Source: Actinomycetota bacterium | GTDB taxonomy: Bacteria; Actinomycetota; Thermoleophilia; Gaiellales; Gaiellaceae | DNA: 35,401 nt | NCBI GenBank assembly: GCA_005884575.1 | Contig: VAWW01000030.1 | Coordinates: 16,545-51,945, forward strand | Direction of reading: 5' to 3' | Position numbers and translations under genes: made by a program | The notes under the pieces: model-generated | What the model saw: the letters and a program-made list of their open reading frames with translations, nothing else | The model's database searches: none | Told to the model about the DNA's origin: nothing | Shown here: one piece after another, positions 16,607 to 24,894 of the stretch | Numbering within the stretch: position 1 is the stretch's first letter | Layout of the letters: each line of letters opens with the position of its first letter

Positions 16607-17673
16607 GCGGTCAGCTTGTAGAGCGTCCCCGCCTCGAGGGAGACCGCGTACAGGTCGCCGTTGCCGTCCTCGCCGAACGACGAGAGGCTCGGCACCCTGA
16701 ACGGCTCCTGCCGTTGCGCGGAGGCGCGACCGCCGCTCGCGTTGAAGCTCCAGATCCTCCCGTTGCAGTAGTCGCCGTAGAAGTACCGCCCGACGGCGCC
16801 GGGGACGGCCGACCCGCGATAGACGTAGCCGCCCGTGACCGAGCACGCGCCGGCGTCGTGGCCGTAGACCGTGATGGGGAACACGAGGTTGCCGAGCTTG
16901 CGCAGCGGCTTCGCGGAGTCGTAGACGGCCTTGCCCTCGTACCGGCTCCAGCCGTAGTTCGCGAGCGCCCCGATCTTGGCCTTCGCGCGGAAGTCGATCT
17001 CCTCCCACGCGCCCTGACCGACATCGGCGATCCAGAGATCGCCGGTCGCACGGTCGAACGAGAATCGCCACGGGTTGCGAAGCCCGTAGCCGACGATCTG
17101 CCACGACGAGCCGCGCAGCGGGTTCGTCCGCAGCAGCTTGCCGAGCCGCGTCGAGAGGTTCTGCGCGCGGTTGCCCGGATCGCCGGCGGAGCCGCCGTCG
17201 CCCATGCCGACGTAGAGGAAGCCGCGTGCGTCGAACTCGAGTTGGCCGCCGTTGTGGTTCGCGTAGGGCTGCTTCACGAACAGCAGCAGGCGTTCGCTCG
17301 ACGGCAGGCCTCTCGTCCCGTCGGACTTGAACTCGCTGACCCGCGTGTCGCCGTTCCGGTCGGTGTAGTCGACGTAGAAGCGGTGGTTCTGTATGTACCC
17401 GGGCGAGAACGCCACCGAGAGGAGACCCTGCTCGCCGCCGCTTCGCACGCGGCCCGAGATGTCGAGGAAGGTGCCGGTGATCTTCCCGCCCTCGACCGTT
17501 CGGATCTGGCCGTCCTGCTCCACGACGTAGAGCTTGTCGGGCTCGCCGGGCGCGGCGGTCACGTACGTCGGCTGCGCGAGGCCGGTGACGACCGGCTTGA
17601 ACGAGTAGTCGGCGCGCGTCGCACTTGCGGGCGAAACGGCAAGCGCCGTGGCGGCGATGAGCTGGGCAATCAT
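16603..17673 (-). CDS. PQQ-dependent sugar dehydrogenase (soluble GDH/Asd family)
   Basis: A 356-residue six-bladed propeller of the glucose/sorbosone dehydrogenase family. A short signal-like N-terminus (MIAQLIAATALAVSPASAT) is followed by FKPVVTGLAQPTYVTAAPGE and SGGEQGLLSVAFSPGY. The active-site region has HNGGQLEFDARGFLYVGMGDGG, whose histidine is the likely base, and GYGLRNPWRFSFDRATGDLW with ADVGQGAWEEID follows. Family members oxidise aldose sugars outside the membrane with PQQ as cofactor. No PQQ biosynthesis genes are in the window, so the cofactor would come from elsewhere. The ATG at 17673 lacks a visible ribosome site. Confidence 0.9.
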   Translation of the reverse strand: MIAQLIAATALAVSPASATRADYSFKPVVTGLAQPTYVTAAPGEPDKLYVVEQDGQIRTVEGGKITGTFLDISGRVRSGGEQGLLSVAFSPGYIQNHRFYVDYTDRNGDTRVSEFKSDGTRGLPSSERLLLFVKQPYANHNGGQLEFDARGFLYVGMGDGGSAGDPGNRAQNLSTRLGKLLRTNPLRGSSWQIVGYGLRNPWRFSFDRATGDLWIADVGQGAWEEIDFRAKAKIGALANYGWSRYEGKAVYDSAKPLRKLGNLVFPITVYGHDAGACSVTGGYVYRGSAVPGAVGRYFYGDYCNGRIWSFNASGGRASAQRQEPFRVPSLSSFGEDGNGDLYAVSLEAGTLYKLTA

Positions 17674-17716
17674 GGCAGTTGAGACGTCCGGCGGCCGGAA
17701 AAGCTTGCGCGCGTCG

Positions 17717-18379
17717 TTATGCCTTGAGCAGCACGCGCTTCAATTCGTCTTCCTTGCCCGGCTCGAGGATCGCCAGCACCTGGTCGCCGGGCTGGAGCTC
17801 GGTCGACCCGACCGCGATCTCCGCTCGCCCGTTCCGCATCACGGAGATCAGCCGCGCCCCCTCGGGCATCGTCAGGCTCTCGACGCGCTTGCCCGCCGAC
17901 GGCGAGTTCTTGTCGATCTGTACCTCGACGATCTCGAGGTTCTCCTTGCGCAGCTCGAGCAGGTGGATCAGTTCGTGCTCGGGCACCTCGTGCTCGACGA
18001 GCGCCATCACGCTCGAGACCGCGCAGATCGTCGGCGAGATGCCCATCAGATCGAAGTGAGCTTGGTTGCGTGGATCGTTGACGCGCGCGATCACCTTCGG
18101 GACGCCATAGCGTTCCTGTGCGATCTGCGAGATCACGACGTTGTCCTCGTCGTCGCCCGTCAGCGCGAGGACGATGTCGGGAGGCCGCGCGATGCCGGCG
18201 CGCTCGAGGATGTGCAGCTCGGTCGCGTCGCCGTGCTGCACCTGGTGCTCGAACTCCTCCTCGAGCCGCGCGAAGCGCGCCGCGTTCTGCTCGATCAGCG
18301 TCACCTCGTGGCCGGCGCGGATCAGCGTTCGTGCGACGTTCGCCCCGACCTTGCCGCCGCCTGCGATCAGGACGTACAT
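17717..18379 (-). CDS. TrkA family potassium-uptake regulator (RCK_N + RCK_C)
   Basis: A 220-residue protein. An N-terminal Rossmann domain with GGGKVG (7-12) binds NAD(H) or ATP; the acidic end of strand 2 is LIEQN. The block DIVLALTGDDEDNVVISQIAQ follows, with NDPRN at the end of the domain. A C-terminal RCK_C domain (about 140-220) contains VQIDKNSPSAGKRVESLTMPEG and LQPGDQVLAI. TrkA/KtrA proteins gate K+ uptake by binding nucleotides at membrane pores. No TrkH/KtrB pore is encoded in the window. The start ATG 18379 overlaps the stop of the second TrkA-like gene by one base. Confidence 0.9.
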   Translation of the reverse strand: MYVLIAGGGKVGANVARTLIRAGHEVTLIEQNAARFARLEEEFEHQVQHGDATELHILERAGIARPPDIVLALTGDDEDNVVISQIAQERYGVPKVIARVNDPRNQAHFDLMGISPTICAVSSVMALVEHEVPEHELIHLLELRKENLEIVEVQIDKNSPSAGKRVESLTMPEGARLISVMRNGRAEIAVGSTELQPGDQVLAILEPGKEDELKRVLLKA

Positions 18380-18810
18380 CAGGCTTCCACTCTGGGCATG
18401 CCCGGGATCTCGCAGGCGCGGACGGCATCCGTAAGGACGTTGATGGCCGTCTTCGTCGGGCACACGGTGCGCAGGCCGCGCTCGGCGTAGAAGTCCGCGC
18501 GAGCCGGGTCGAGCACCCGGACGACGACGCAGCTGATGTCGAACCGCTTCTGCGCGACCTGGCCGATGACGATGTTCGTGTTGTCGCCGTCGGTCGCGAC
18601 GACGACGGCCTCGGCCTCCTCGATCCCGGCCTCGCGGAGCACCTCGACGTCCATCCCGTGCCCGACGACGAACCGGCCCGGCCAGCGATCGCCCAGCCGC
18701 GCCAGCGACTCCTCGTTCTCGTCGACGACGGAGACGTCCCAACCTTCCTCGGCCAACTGCCGCGCGATCGAGGAGCCGACGCGGCCACAGCCGATAACCA
18801 ATGCATTCAT
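18379..18810 (-). CDS. TrkA-N (RCK_N only) NAD-binding protein
   Basis: A 143-residue protein made of a single TrkA-N domain: GCGRVG (7-12), strand-2 acidic end VVDENEESL, EAEAVVVATDGDNTNIVIGQ and VVVRVLDPARADFYAERG, ending shortly after. It lacks the RCK_C ligand domain carried by its neighbour. Tandem single-domain and two-domain RCK proteins can pair as hetero-oligomers; that is inference here. It follows the permease genes at close range (21 bases after the USP fragment), so it is probably in the same transcript. Confidence 0.88.
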   Translation of the reverse strand: MNALVIGCGRVGSSIARQLAEEGWDVSVVDENEESLARLGDRWPGRFVVGHGMDVEVLREAGIEEAEAVVVATDGDNTNIVIGQVAQKRFDISCVVVRVLDPARADFYAERGLRTVCPTKTAINVLTDAVRACEIPGMPRVEA

Positions 18811-18831
18811 AGCGCCAGCGTAGCTCCGTAC

Positions 18832-19131
18832 CTAGACTTCAGCGAGGTCTTCCTCCAGCACGCCTTGGGGGAAGGCGACGATCAACACCTCGCAGGGTGC
18901 CTTCTTCAGGACGTACTCGACCGTCGGCGAGAAGAAGCGGGACTGGCGGCGCCAGCGGGGGCTCGAGCCCATCACGATCAGATCGGAGCCGCGAAGCTCG
19001 GCCTCGCGGACGATCGCGTCGCCGAGCGCCCGGGCGCGGACGGTCTCGACCGTCACGTCGACGCCGTGGTCGGCGCCGAGCAGCCGCGCCTCGGCGAGCG
19101 AGGCCGCTGCCCGCTCCTCCGCGTCCGGCAA
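18832..19131 (-). pseudogene. Frameshifted C-terminal USP domain of the upstream permease
   Basis: In this frame the DNA encodes the second half of a universal-stress-protein domain: EERAAASLAEARLLGADHG, then DAIVREAELRGSDLIVMGSS, RFFSPTVEYVLKKAPCEVLIV and the end at TAG 18832. The paralogous permease at 20861-22744 has the same order in one continuous frame. The sense reading extends upstream past the first possible start (TTG 19131) to PLDLPLDADLPD, at a junction near 19158-19163, where it leaves the frame of the permease. It may be part of one broken gene, a separately translated fragment or the result of a sequence error. Confidence 0.65.
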
Positions 19132-20683
19132 GTCCGCGTCGAGCGGCAGGTCGAGCGGAACGCTCCTGCGCGAGCTTGACCGCGGTCGCGACCATCTCCT
19201 CGCCGATCGGCCCGAGCTTCATCGGCACGAGGATGCTCGAGAACTGCGCCGCCTCCGGCAGCTCCTGCTCGTCGGACGCGACGACGTGCTCGAACATCCC
19301 GGTGCCGCGCTCGCGGCGCACGAGGACGTAGATGACGAGCCCGATCAGCAGCCAGACCGGGCCGCCGTAGCGTGCGCCGGCGTGCGTGACCATCGCGACC
19401 ACGAAGATCGCGGCGGTTGCGACGGCGCCGATCGCCGACGGGATCGGAACGCCGCGCCACTCGAAGGGCACGCGGAACGGGCGGCGCAGGTCGGGCTTCG
19501 TCCGGCGGAGCCGGATCACGGCGAGCTGGGCGGCGGTGAATGCGAGCAGCACGCCGAAGCTGAAGAGCGACGCGAGGAACGCGACCTGGTCGTGGCGGCC
19601 CGCGGTGCCGGCGACGAGCGCGATCGCGATTCCCGCCGCGAAGAGGATCGACTGCGGCGAGACGAGCGTGCGGCGATTCAGACGGCCGAACGACGGCGGC
19701 AGCTGGCCGTGCTCCCCGAGCGAATAAGCAAGGCGGCTGAAGCCGGAGATCGATGTCGTCGCAGCGGCGAACAGGACGAGCGCGCCGGTCAGCCCGACGT
19801 AGAACTTCAGCCCCGACTGGAACCAGTCGGGCACGTGACCCTTGAACGCGGCTGCGATCCCGACGAGCGGCGCATGCTCCCAGCTCGTCCCGAGCGCGGT
19901 CGTGCCGCCGTGCGCCGGGAAGGCCGACAGACCGACGCAGGCGATCAACACGTAGAGGACGACGACGAGCCCGATCGCACTGAAGAGGCTGCGCGGCAGG
20001 TCGCGGCCCGGGCGCCGCACCTCTTCCGCGAAGTTCGCAACGGTCTCGAGCCCGGTGTAGGCGAGCATCGCGAGCGGCAACGCGAACGCGATCGCGTGCC
20101 AGCTCGGTTCGTGACCGAGGGAGACGCCGAGCGTCAGCGCGTGCGGAGAGAAGATGACGGCGAAGCCGACGATCACCAGCAGCAGCTGTGTCACGAGGTC
20201 GAGTACGGGGACCGCGAACCCGAACGTGTAGAGCGCGGGCCGGCGGACGAGGCGCGTCGCGGCGATCGCGGCGATCATGCCGACGGCGACGACGACGTCC
20301 CAGGGCTTCTTGTTGAGCGCGTCGACCTCGAGCGAGCTGCCGAGGTAGTGGGGCAGGAAGAGCGCCGAGAGGGAGATCACGATCAGGTAGTCGAGGAAGA
20401 GGACCCATCCGGTCATGAACCCGGCGACGTCGTTGAACGCAATGCGGACGAAGGTCGCCGCGCCGCCGGTTTCGCGGATCGCCGCGGTGCCCTCGGCGTA
20501 CGAGAGCGCGACGATCATGAAGAGGAGCCCGACGAGGCCGAGCACCGCCGGCGTGAGGCCGAGTGCATGTGCCGCGATGATCCCGAGCGCGAAGTAGATC
20601 GACGACGCGATCTCGCCGTAGGCGACGGAGGCGAGCGCGGGCGCATCGAGGACGCGCTGGAGCTGGGGCAGCTTCCGGGCCAT
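18839..20683 (-). CDS. APC family permease with disrupted C-terminal USP domain
   Basis: A 614-codon frame. Residues 1 to about 455 form a 12-helix APC transporter: GEIASSIYFALGIIAAHALG in helix 1, MLAYTGLETVANFAEEVRRP in the helix 6 region, then FKGHVPDWFQSGLKFYVGLTG and FSRLAYSLGEHGQLP. A USP domain begins at SSILVPMKLGPIGEE, but after LAQERSA the frame becomes Arg/Gly/Pro-rich nonsense for about 115 codons to 18839. The lost USP sequence continues in another frame (18832-19131). Against the paralogue, 36 bases between the ER codons and PLDLPLD are reduced to one, which is a 35-base deletion. The transported solute is unknown; amino acids or K+ are both conceivable for APC-fold carriers. 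The membrane part looks intact. Confidence 0.85.
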   Translation of the reverse strand: MARKLPQLQRVLDAPALASVAYGEIASSIYFALGIIAAHALGLTPAVLGLVGLLFMIVALSYAEGTAAIRETGGAATFVRIAFNDVAGFMTGWVLFLDYLIVISLSALFLPHYLGSSLEVDALNKKPWDVVVAVGMIAAIAATRLVRRPALYTFGFAVPVLDLVTQLLLVIVGFAVIFSPHALTLGVSLGHEPSWHAIAFALPLAMLAYTGLETVANFAEEVRRPGRDLPRSLFSAIGLVVVLYVLIACVGLSAFPAHGGTTALGTSWEHAPLVGIAAAFKGHVPDWFQSGLKFYVGLTGALVLFAAATTSISGFSRLAYSLGEHGQLPPSFGRLNRRTLVSPQSILFAAGIAIALVAGTAGRHDQVAFLASLFSFGVLLAFTAAQLAVIRLRRTKPDLRRPFRVPFEWRGVPIPSAIGAVATAAIFVVAMVTHAGARYGGPVWLLIGLVIYVLVRRERGTGMFEHVVASDEQELPEAAQFSSILVPMKLGPIGEEMVATAVKLAQERSARPAARRGLAGRGGAGSGLARRGAAARRRPRRRRDGRDRPRPGARRRDRPRGRASRLRSDRDGLEPPLAPPVPLLLADGRVRPEEGTLRGVDRRLPPRRAGGRPR

Positions 20684-20693
20684 ACGGTCCGGA

Positions 20694-20864
20694 TTATCGC
20701 CGCCGCTGGAGGTAGATACGCCCGGTGCCGAGGGCGATGAAGAGCGCGCCGAAGAGGTAGCCCAACGACCCGCCGCCGCCCAGCGCGGTCCTGATCAGGA
20801 TCGCCCAGCCGAGGACGACGAAGATGCCGCCGAAGATGTAGACGGCGTAGCGGTAGTGCTTCAC
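20694..20864 (-). CDS. Small two-helix membrane protein
   Basis: A 56-residue protein with two transmembrane segments (about 7-27 and 33-50) joined by a glycine-rich turn (ALGGGGSLG) and a basic end (GRIYLQRRR). It starts at GTG 20864, overlapping the upstream permease stop as GTGA, and ends ten bases before the next permease ATG. It is held tightly between two homologous APC-USP genes, so it may be an accessory subunit of those transporters. I recognise no family. Confidence 0.75.
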   Translation of the reverse strand: MKHYRYAVYIFGGIFVVLGWAILIRTALGGGGSLGYLFGALFIALGTGRIYLQRRR

Positions 20865-22744
20865 GTCGCCTGGGCACCCGCGGCGACCATGACCCGGGTC
20901 GGCGCGTGCTTGAGGACGAAGTCCACGGTCTCGCCGAAGATCGCGCGGCGGGTACCGCGGTGCCGCCGCGGCGCCCCCATAACGACGATCTCGCTTCCGC
21001 GGCGCTCGGCCTCGTCGACGATCGCGCGGCCGGCGCTGCGCGCACGGATGAGGCGGCCGACGACGCCGAGCCCGTAGGACGCACCGATCGCGCGCGCCTC
21101 GTCGAGCTGGCGGTTCGCCTCCTCCACCTGTTCCGGCAGATAGGCGTCGAGCGGCAGGTCGAGCGGCACCTCGACGACGGTGACCGCGATGACGCGGGCG
21201 CCGCGCTCCGCGGCGAGGCGGCACGCGATGTCGGTCGCCTCGTCGGAGGGGTACCCCGGCGCGATCGGGACGAGGATGTTGCGGTACTCGAGCGCGGCCC
21301 CGGGTCCGATCACGACCGGCGCGCGGAGCGTCTCGCTCAGCGGCGCGCGAACCCAGCGCCGCCGGTAGAGCCAGTAGAACGCGAACCCGGAGACGAGCCA
21401 GCCGAGACCGGCGTAGCGCGTCGGCGCGTCCTGGATCACGACGACGAGCCACGCGATCCCCGTTCCGAGGCCGCCGAGGATTGCGAACAGGGGCCACGAG
21501 ACGCCGCCGATCGTGACGTTCGGCTTCGCGCGGAACACGAGCTCGTCGTCGCGCTTCCGGTAGCGCAGCGCCGTCACCGCGACGTGCGCGATTGTGAACG
21601 AGAGCATCGCGCCGAAGGCGTACATCCGGCCGAGGAAGTCGACCTGGCCGGAGAGGAGGAAGGCCGTCGGCGCCGCGCCGGCGAAGACGACGAGCGACAG
21701 CCACGGCGTGCGCAACCTCGGATGCAGGCGGCGGAAGTTCTCCGGCAGCTGGCGGTACGACGCCATGGAGTACGTGATCCGCGACGCCCCGATCACGCCT
21801 GCGTTCGTCGCGATGAACAGGATCGTCGCGGCGAGAATGCCGACGTACACCTTCGCAGCGGAGAGAACGTGGCCGTGCAGGCCGAGGTTCTCGACGAGGC
21901 CGAGGACGGGATCGTTCTTGAAGCCCTTCGGCGGGTCTTCCCCGAGCTGCGTGATGTACTTGCCGCCCTGCTTCGTCACCGGCATTGCCGAAAGGGCGAT
22001 GAACGGCAGCGTGAAGTAGATCGCGAAGACGGCGACCGCGACCCAGGAGATCGCGCGCGGAATCGACCGCACCGGGTCGCGCGCCTCTTCGGCCAGGTTC
22101 GAGACGGTCTCGATACCTGTGTACGCGATCATCGCCACCGGAACCGCGAGCGCGAAGCTCGACCAGCTCGGCGCGACCCCGAGATGGATGTTGCTCGTCA
22201 GCGTGTGCGGGCTGAAGATGAGCGTGAACCCGATTGCGACGAGCAGCAGCTGCGTCGCGAAGTCGAGCACGGCGAGGAAGATGTTGAGGCTCGCGGCCTC
22301 CCTGATCCCGACGATGTTCAGCGTCACGAGCAGCCACGTGCAGATGATCCCGACGATGATGTCCCAGGGGTTCGTCCGCAGCGGCTCCCAGAAGATCGAG
22401 AGGTAGTGCGGGACGAAGATCACCGAGATGGCGACGGTGATCACGTAGTTGAGCATCTGCGCCCACGCGGCCCCGAAGGAGACGAGCTCGTTGAAGGCAT
22501 GCCGCGCAAAGGACGAGGAGCCCCCGGCCTCGGGGTAGCGGACCGTCCCTTCGGCGTAGGTGGCGGCGGTCGCGGCGAAGATCAGGCCGCTGATGATGAA
22601 GACGACGGGCGTGAGCCCGAGCGCGATGCTGGCCGTGAGGCCGAGGGCGTAGTAGATCGAAGAGCCGACGTTGCCGTAGGCGGTCGCGAAGAGGGCGTTC
22701 GCCCCGAGGACGCGCTCGAGCTGCTGCCGCCGTCGGCGAGCCAT
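20861..22744 (-). CDS. APC family permease with C-terminal universal stress (USP) domain
   Basis: A 627-residue fusion. Residues 1 to about 475 are an APC-fold carrier: GNVGSSIYYALGLTASIALG in helix 1, the EGTVRYPEAGGSSSFARHAF block, AMIAYTGIETVSNLAEEARD in helix 6, and GASRITYSMASYRQLPENF. Residues from about 488 on (YRNILVPIAPGYPSDEATD to the end) are a USP domain with LDLPLDAYLPEQ, EAERRGSEIVVMGAPRRHRG and ETVDFVLKHAPTRVMV. The glycine-rich nucleotide loop is only partly conserved. APC carriers with cytosolic USP-like domains include the bacterial K+ importer KimA, but this protein belongs to a different APC branch, so the substrate is open. A strong hairpin lies six bases before the ATG, and no ribosome site is visible. 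Confidence 0.9.
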   Translation of the reverse strand: MARRRRQQLERVLGANALFATAYGNVGSSIYYALGLTASIALGLTPVVFIISGLIFAATAATYAEGTVRYPEAGGSSSFARHAFNELVSFGAAWAQMLNYVITVAISVIFVPHYLSIFWEPLRTNPWDIIVGIICTWLLVTLNIVGIREAASLNIFLAVLDFATQLLLVAIGFTLIFSPHTLTSNIHLGVAPSWSSFALAVPVAMIAYTGIETVSNLAEEARDPVRSIPRAISWVAVAVFAIYFTLPFIALSAMPVTKQGGKYITQLGEDPPKGFKNDPVLGLVENLGLHGHVLSAAKVYVGILAATILFIATNAGVIGASRITYSMASYRQLPENFRRLHPRLRTPWLSLVVFAGAAPTAFLLSGQVDFLGRMYAFGAMLSFTIAHVAVTALRYRKRDDELVFRAKPNVTIGGVSWPLFAILGGLGTGIAWLVVVIQDAPTRYAGLGWLVSGFAFYWLYRRRWVRAPLSETLRAPVVIGPGAALEYRNILVPIAPGYPSDEATDIACRLAAERGARVIAVTVVEVPLDLPLDAYLPEQVEEANRQLDEARAIGASYGLGVVGRLIRARSAGRAIVDEAERRGSEIVVMGAPRRHRGTRRAIFGETVDFVLKHAPTRVMVAAGAQAT

Positions 22745-22750
22745 AGCGTC

Positions 22751-22773
22751 GAGCGGCGGCTACGCCGCCGCTC
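22751..22773 (-). terminator. GC-rich hairpin between hppA and the APC-USP permease
   Basis: A perfect ten-base inverted repeat (GAGCGGCGGC / GCCGCCGCTC) with a three-base loop lies in the 64-base gap between the hppA stop and the permease ATG at 22744. It resembles the stem of an intrinsic terminator for hppA transcripts, but there is no U-tract. It sits six bases before the permease start, so it could instead act as a translational block or an mRNA-processing site. Confidence 0.5.
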
Positions 22774-22808
22774 GCGGCCGGCTTGGTCGTGTGCGCTGGA
22801 CCGGTGTT

Positions 22809-24875
22809 CTAGCCGTGGATGGAGATGATGAGGGGAATTATCAGGATTGCGACGATATTGGCGATCTTGATCATCGGGTTGATCGCCGGCCCCGCGGTGT
22901 CCTTGTACGGGTCGCCGACGGTGTCGCCGGTGACCGCGGCTGCGTGGGCCTCCGAGCCCTTGCCGCCGTAGGCGCCGTCCTCGATCAGCTTCTTGGCGTT
23001 GTCCCACGCGCCGCCGCCGGACGTCATCGCGATCGCGAGGAAGAGCCCGGTGACGATCGTCCCGATCAGCAGGCCGCCGAGCATCTTCGCGCTGATCGCG
23101 CCGACGATGATCGGGAACGCGATCGGCACGATCGCCGGCAGGATCATCGACTTGATCGCCGAGCCGGTGACGATGTCGATCGCGCGGCCGTACTCGGGCC
23201 GCTGCGTGCCTTCCATGATTCCGGGGTTCTCGCGGAACTGCCGGCGCACCTCCTCGACGACCTCCCCGCCGACGCGGCCGACCGCCTGCATCGCGAGCGA
23301 CGCGAACAGGAACGGCATCAGGCCGCCGATGAAGAGGCCGGCGATCACCCACGCGTCCGAGAGGTCGAACGTGATCCCGGCGAGATGCGTCCCCGTGCCC
23401 TGCTCGCGGAGCCCGTCCGCATAGGAGCCGAAGAGGACGAGCGCGGCGAGCGCAGCCGAGCCGATCGCGTAGCCCTTCGTGACCGCCTTCGTCGTGTTGC
23501 CGACGGCGTCGAGCGGATCGGTGATCGCACGCACCTCCGGCGGCAGGTCGGCCATCTCGGCGATGCCGCCCGCGTTGTCGGTGACGGGACCGTACGCGTC
23601 GAGCGCGACGATCAAGCCCGTCATCGAGAGCTGCGCCATCACGGCGACGCCGATGCCGAACAGGCCCGCGAAGTGGTTCGCGAGCAGGATGCCAATCGCG
23701 ATCACGATCACCGGCAGCGCCGTCGCCTGCATGCCGACGGCGAGTCCCTCGATGATGTTCGTCGCGTGCCCGGTCTGCGACGCACGCGAGATCGACTTCA
23801 CAGGCCCCCAGCGCGTACCGGTATAGAACTCGGTGATCCCGACGAGCAGCGCCGTGATCCCGAGGCCGACGAGCGCCGAGCCGTAGAGGTTGTCGAAGCC
23901 GAACCTACCGCTCGAGTCGAACGCCGTCGTGATCGGCCAGAAGGCGAGCGCCGAGATCGCGGTCGCGACGAGCACCGCACGATAGAGCGCGTTCATCACG
24001 TTGCCGCCCTCGCGCACGCGCGCGAACTGGACGCCGATGATCGACGAGATGATCGAGACGCCGCCGATCGCGAGCGGAAAGAGCCAGATGTGCGTGCCCG
24101 TCGTCGCCGCACCGCCCGTGATGCCGAGCAGCATCACGGCGACCGCCGTCACCGCATAGGTCTCGAAGAGATCGGCCGCCATGCCGGCGCAGTCGCCGAC
24201 GTTGTCGCCGACGTTGTCCGCGATCACGGCCGGATTGCGCGGGTCGTCCTCCGGAATTCCCGCCTCGATCTTGCCGACGAGGTCCGCGCCGACGTCGGCG
24301 GCCTTCGTGTAGATGCCGCCGCCGAGACGCGCGAACACCGAGATGAGCGAGCCGCCGAACGCGAGCCCGACGAGGTCGTCGATCGCGGAGCGCGGCGTGT
24401 GGTTGAACCAGTCGGTGAGCACCCAGTAGTAGCCGGCGACGCCGAACAGCCCGAGCCCGACGACGAGCAGCCCCGTCACCGAGCCGGCGCGGAACGCAAC
24501 GTTGAGTGCCGGTGAAAGGCCGCTACGCGCGGCTTCGGCGGTACGGACGTTCGAGCGCACGGCGACGTTCATTCCGATGAAACCGGCGGCTGCGGAGAGC
24601 GTGGCGCCGATCAGGAAGCCGATCGCCGTTCCCCAGCCGAGCTTGTGGTAGAAGCCGAGCAGCAGGAACGGGACGATCGAGACGACCGCGATCGTCATGT
24701 ACTGGCGCCGGAGATACGCCGCCGCGCCCTCCTGGACGGCGCGCGCGATCTCCTGCATGCGCTCGTTGCCCGCAGGGCGGCCGAGCAGCCACGTCGTCAG
24801 CCAGATGCCGTAGGCGACAGCCGCTCCCGCGCACAGGAGCGCAAAGAGCACTGCGTGATGCCTGAACCAATCCAT
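22809..24875 (-). CDS. hppA: K+-insensitive pyrophosphate-energised proton pump (H+-PPase)
   Basis: A 688-residue membrane pyrophosphatase. It has many hydrophobic helices, the catalytic motif [11 protein letters not shown] (194-204), [20 protein letters not shown] (219-238), and a C-terminal [20 protein letters not shown] block. The residue that separates subclasses is lysine here (GNTTK, K463) where K+-dependent enzymes have alanine, so this is the K+-independent type. It couples hydrolysis of pyrophosphate to proton export. The ATG at 24875 follows the transglycosylase-like stop by 19 bases, with AAGGAG about 11 bases before the ATG, which is long spacing. Confidence 0.97.
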   Translation of the reverse strand: MDWFRHHAVLFALLCAGAAVAYGIWLTTWLLGRPAGNERMQEIARAVQEGAAAYLRRQYMTIAVVSIVPFLLLGFYHKLGWGTAIGFLIGATLSAAAGFIGMNVAVRSNVRTAEAARSGLSPALNVAFRAGSVTGLLVVGLGLFGVAGYYWVLTDWFNHTPRSAIDDLVGLAFGGSLISVFARLGGGIYTKAADVGADLVGKIEAGIPEDDPRNPAVIADNVGDNVGDCAGMAADLFETYAVTAVAVMLLGITGGAATTGTHIWLFPLAIGGVSIISSIIGVQFARVREGGNVMNALYRAVLVATAISALAFWPITTAFDSSGRFGFDNLYGSALVGLGITALLVGITEFYTGTRWGPVKSISRASQTGHATNIIEGLAVGMQATALPVIVIAIGILLANHFAGLFGIGVAVMAQLSMTGLIVALDAYGPVTDNAGGIAEMADLPPEVRAITDPLDAVGNTTKAVTKGYAIGSAALAALVLFGSYADGLREQGTGTHLAGITFDLSDAWVIAGLFIGGLMPFLFASLAMQAVGRVGGEVVEEVRRQFRENPGIMEGTQRPEYGRAIDIVTGSAIKSMILPAIVPIAFPIIVGAISAKMLGGLLIGTIVTGLFLAIAMTSGGGAWDNAKKLIEDGAYGGKGSEAHAAAVTGDTVGDPYKDTAGPAINPMIKIANIVAILIIPLIISIHG

Positions 24876-24894
24876 TGACCGGGGCTCTCCTTCG

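Noticed and set aside
17674-17716. TCCGG/CCGGA stem in the gap after the two-domain trkA gene, considered as a terminator
   Set aside because: Only a five-base stem with no U-tract; too weak to call in GC-rich DNA.
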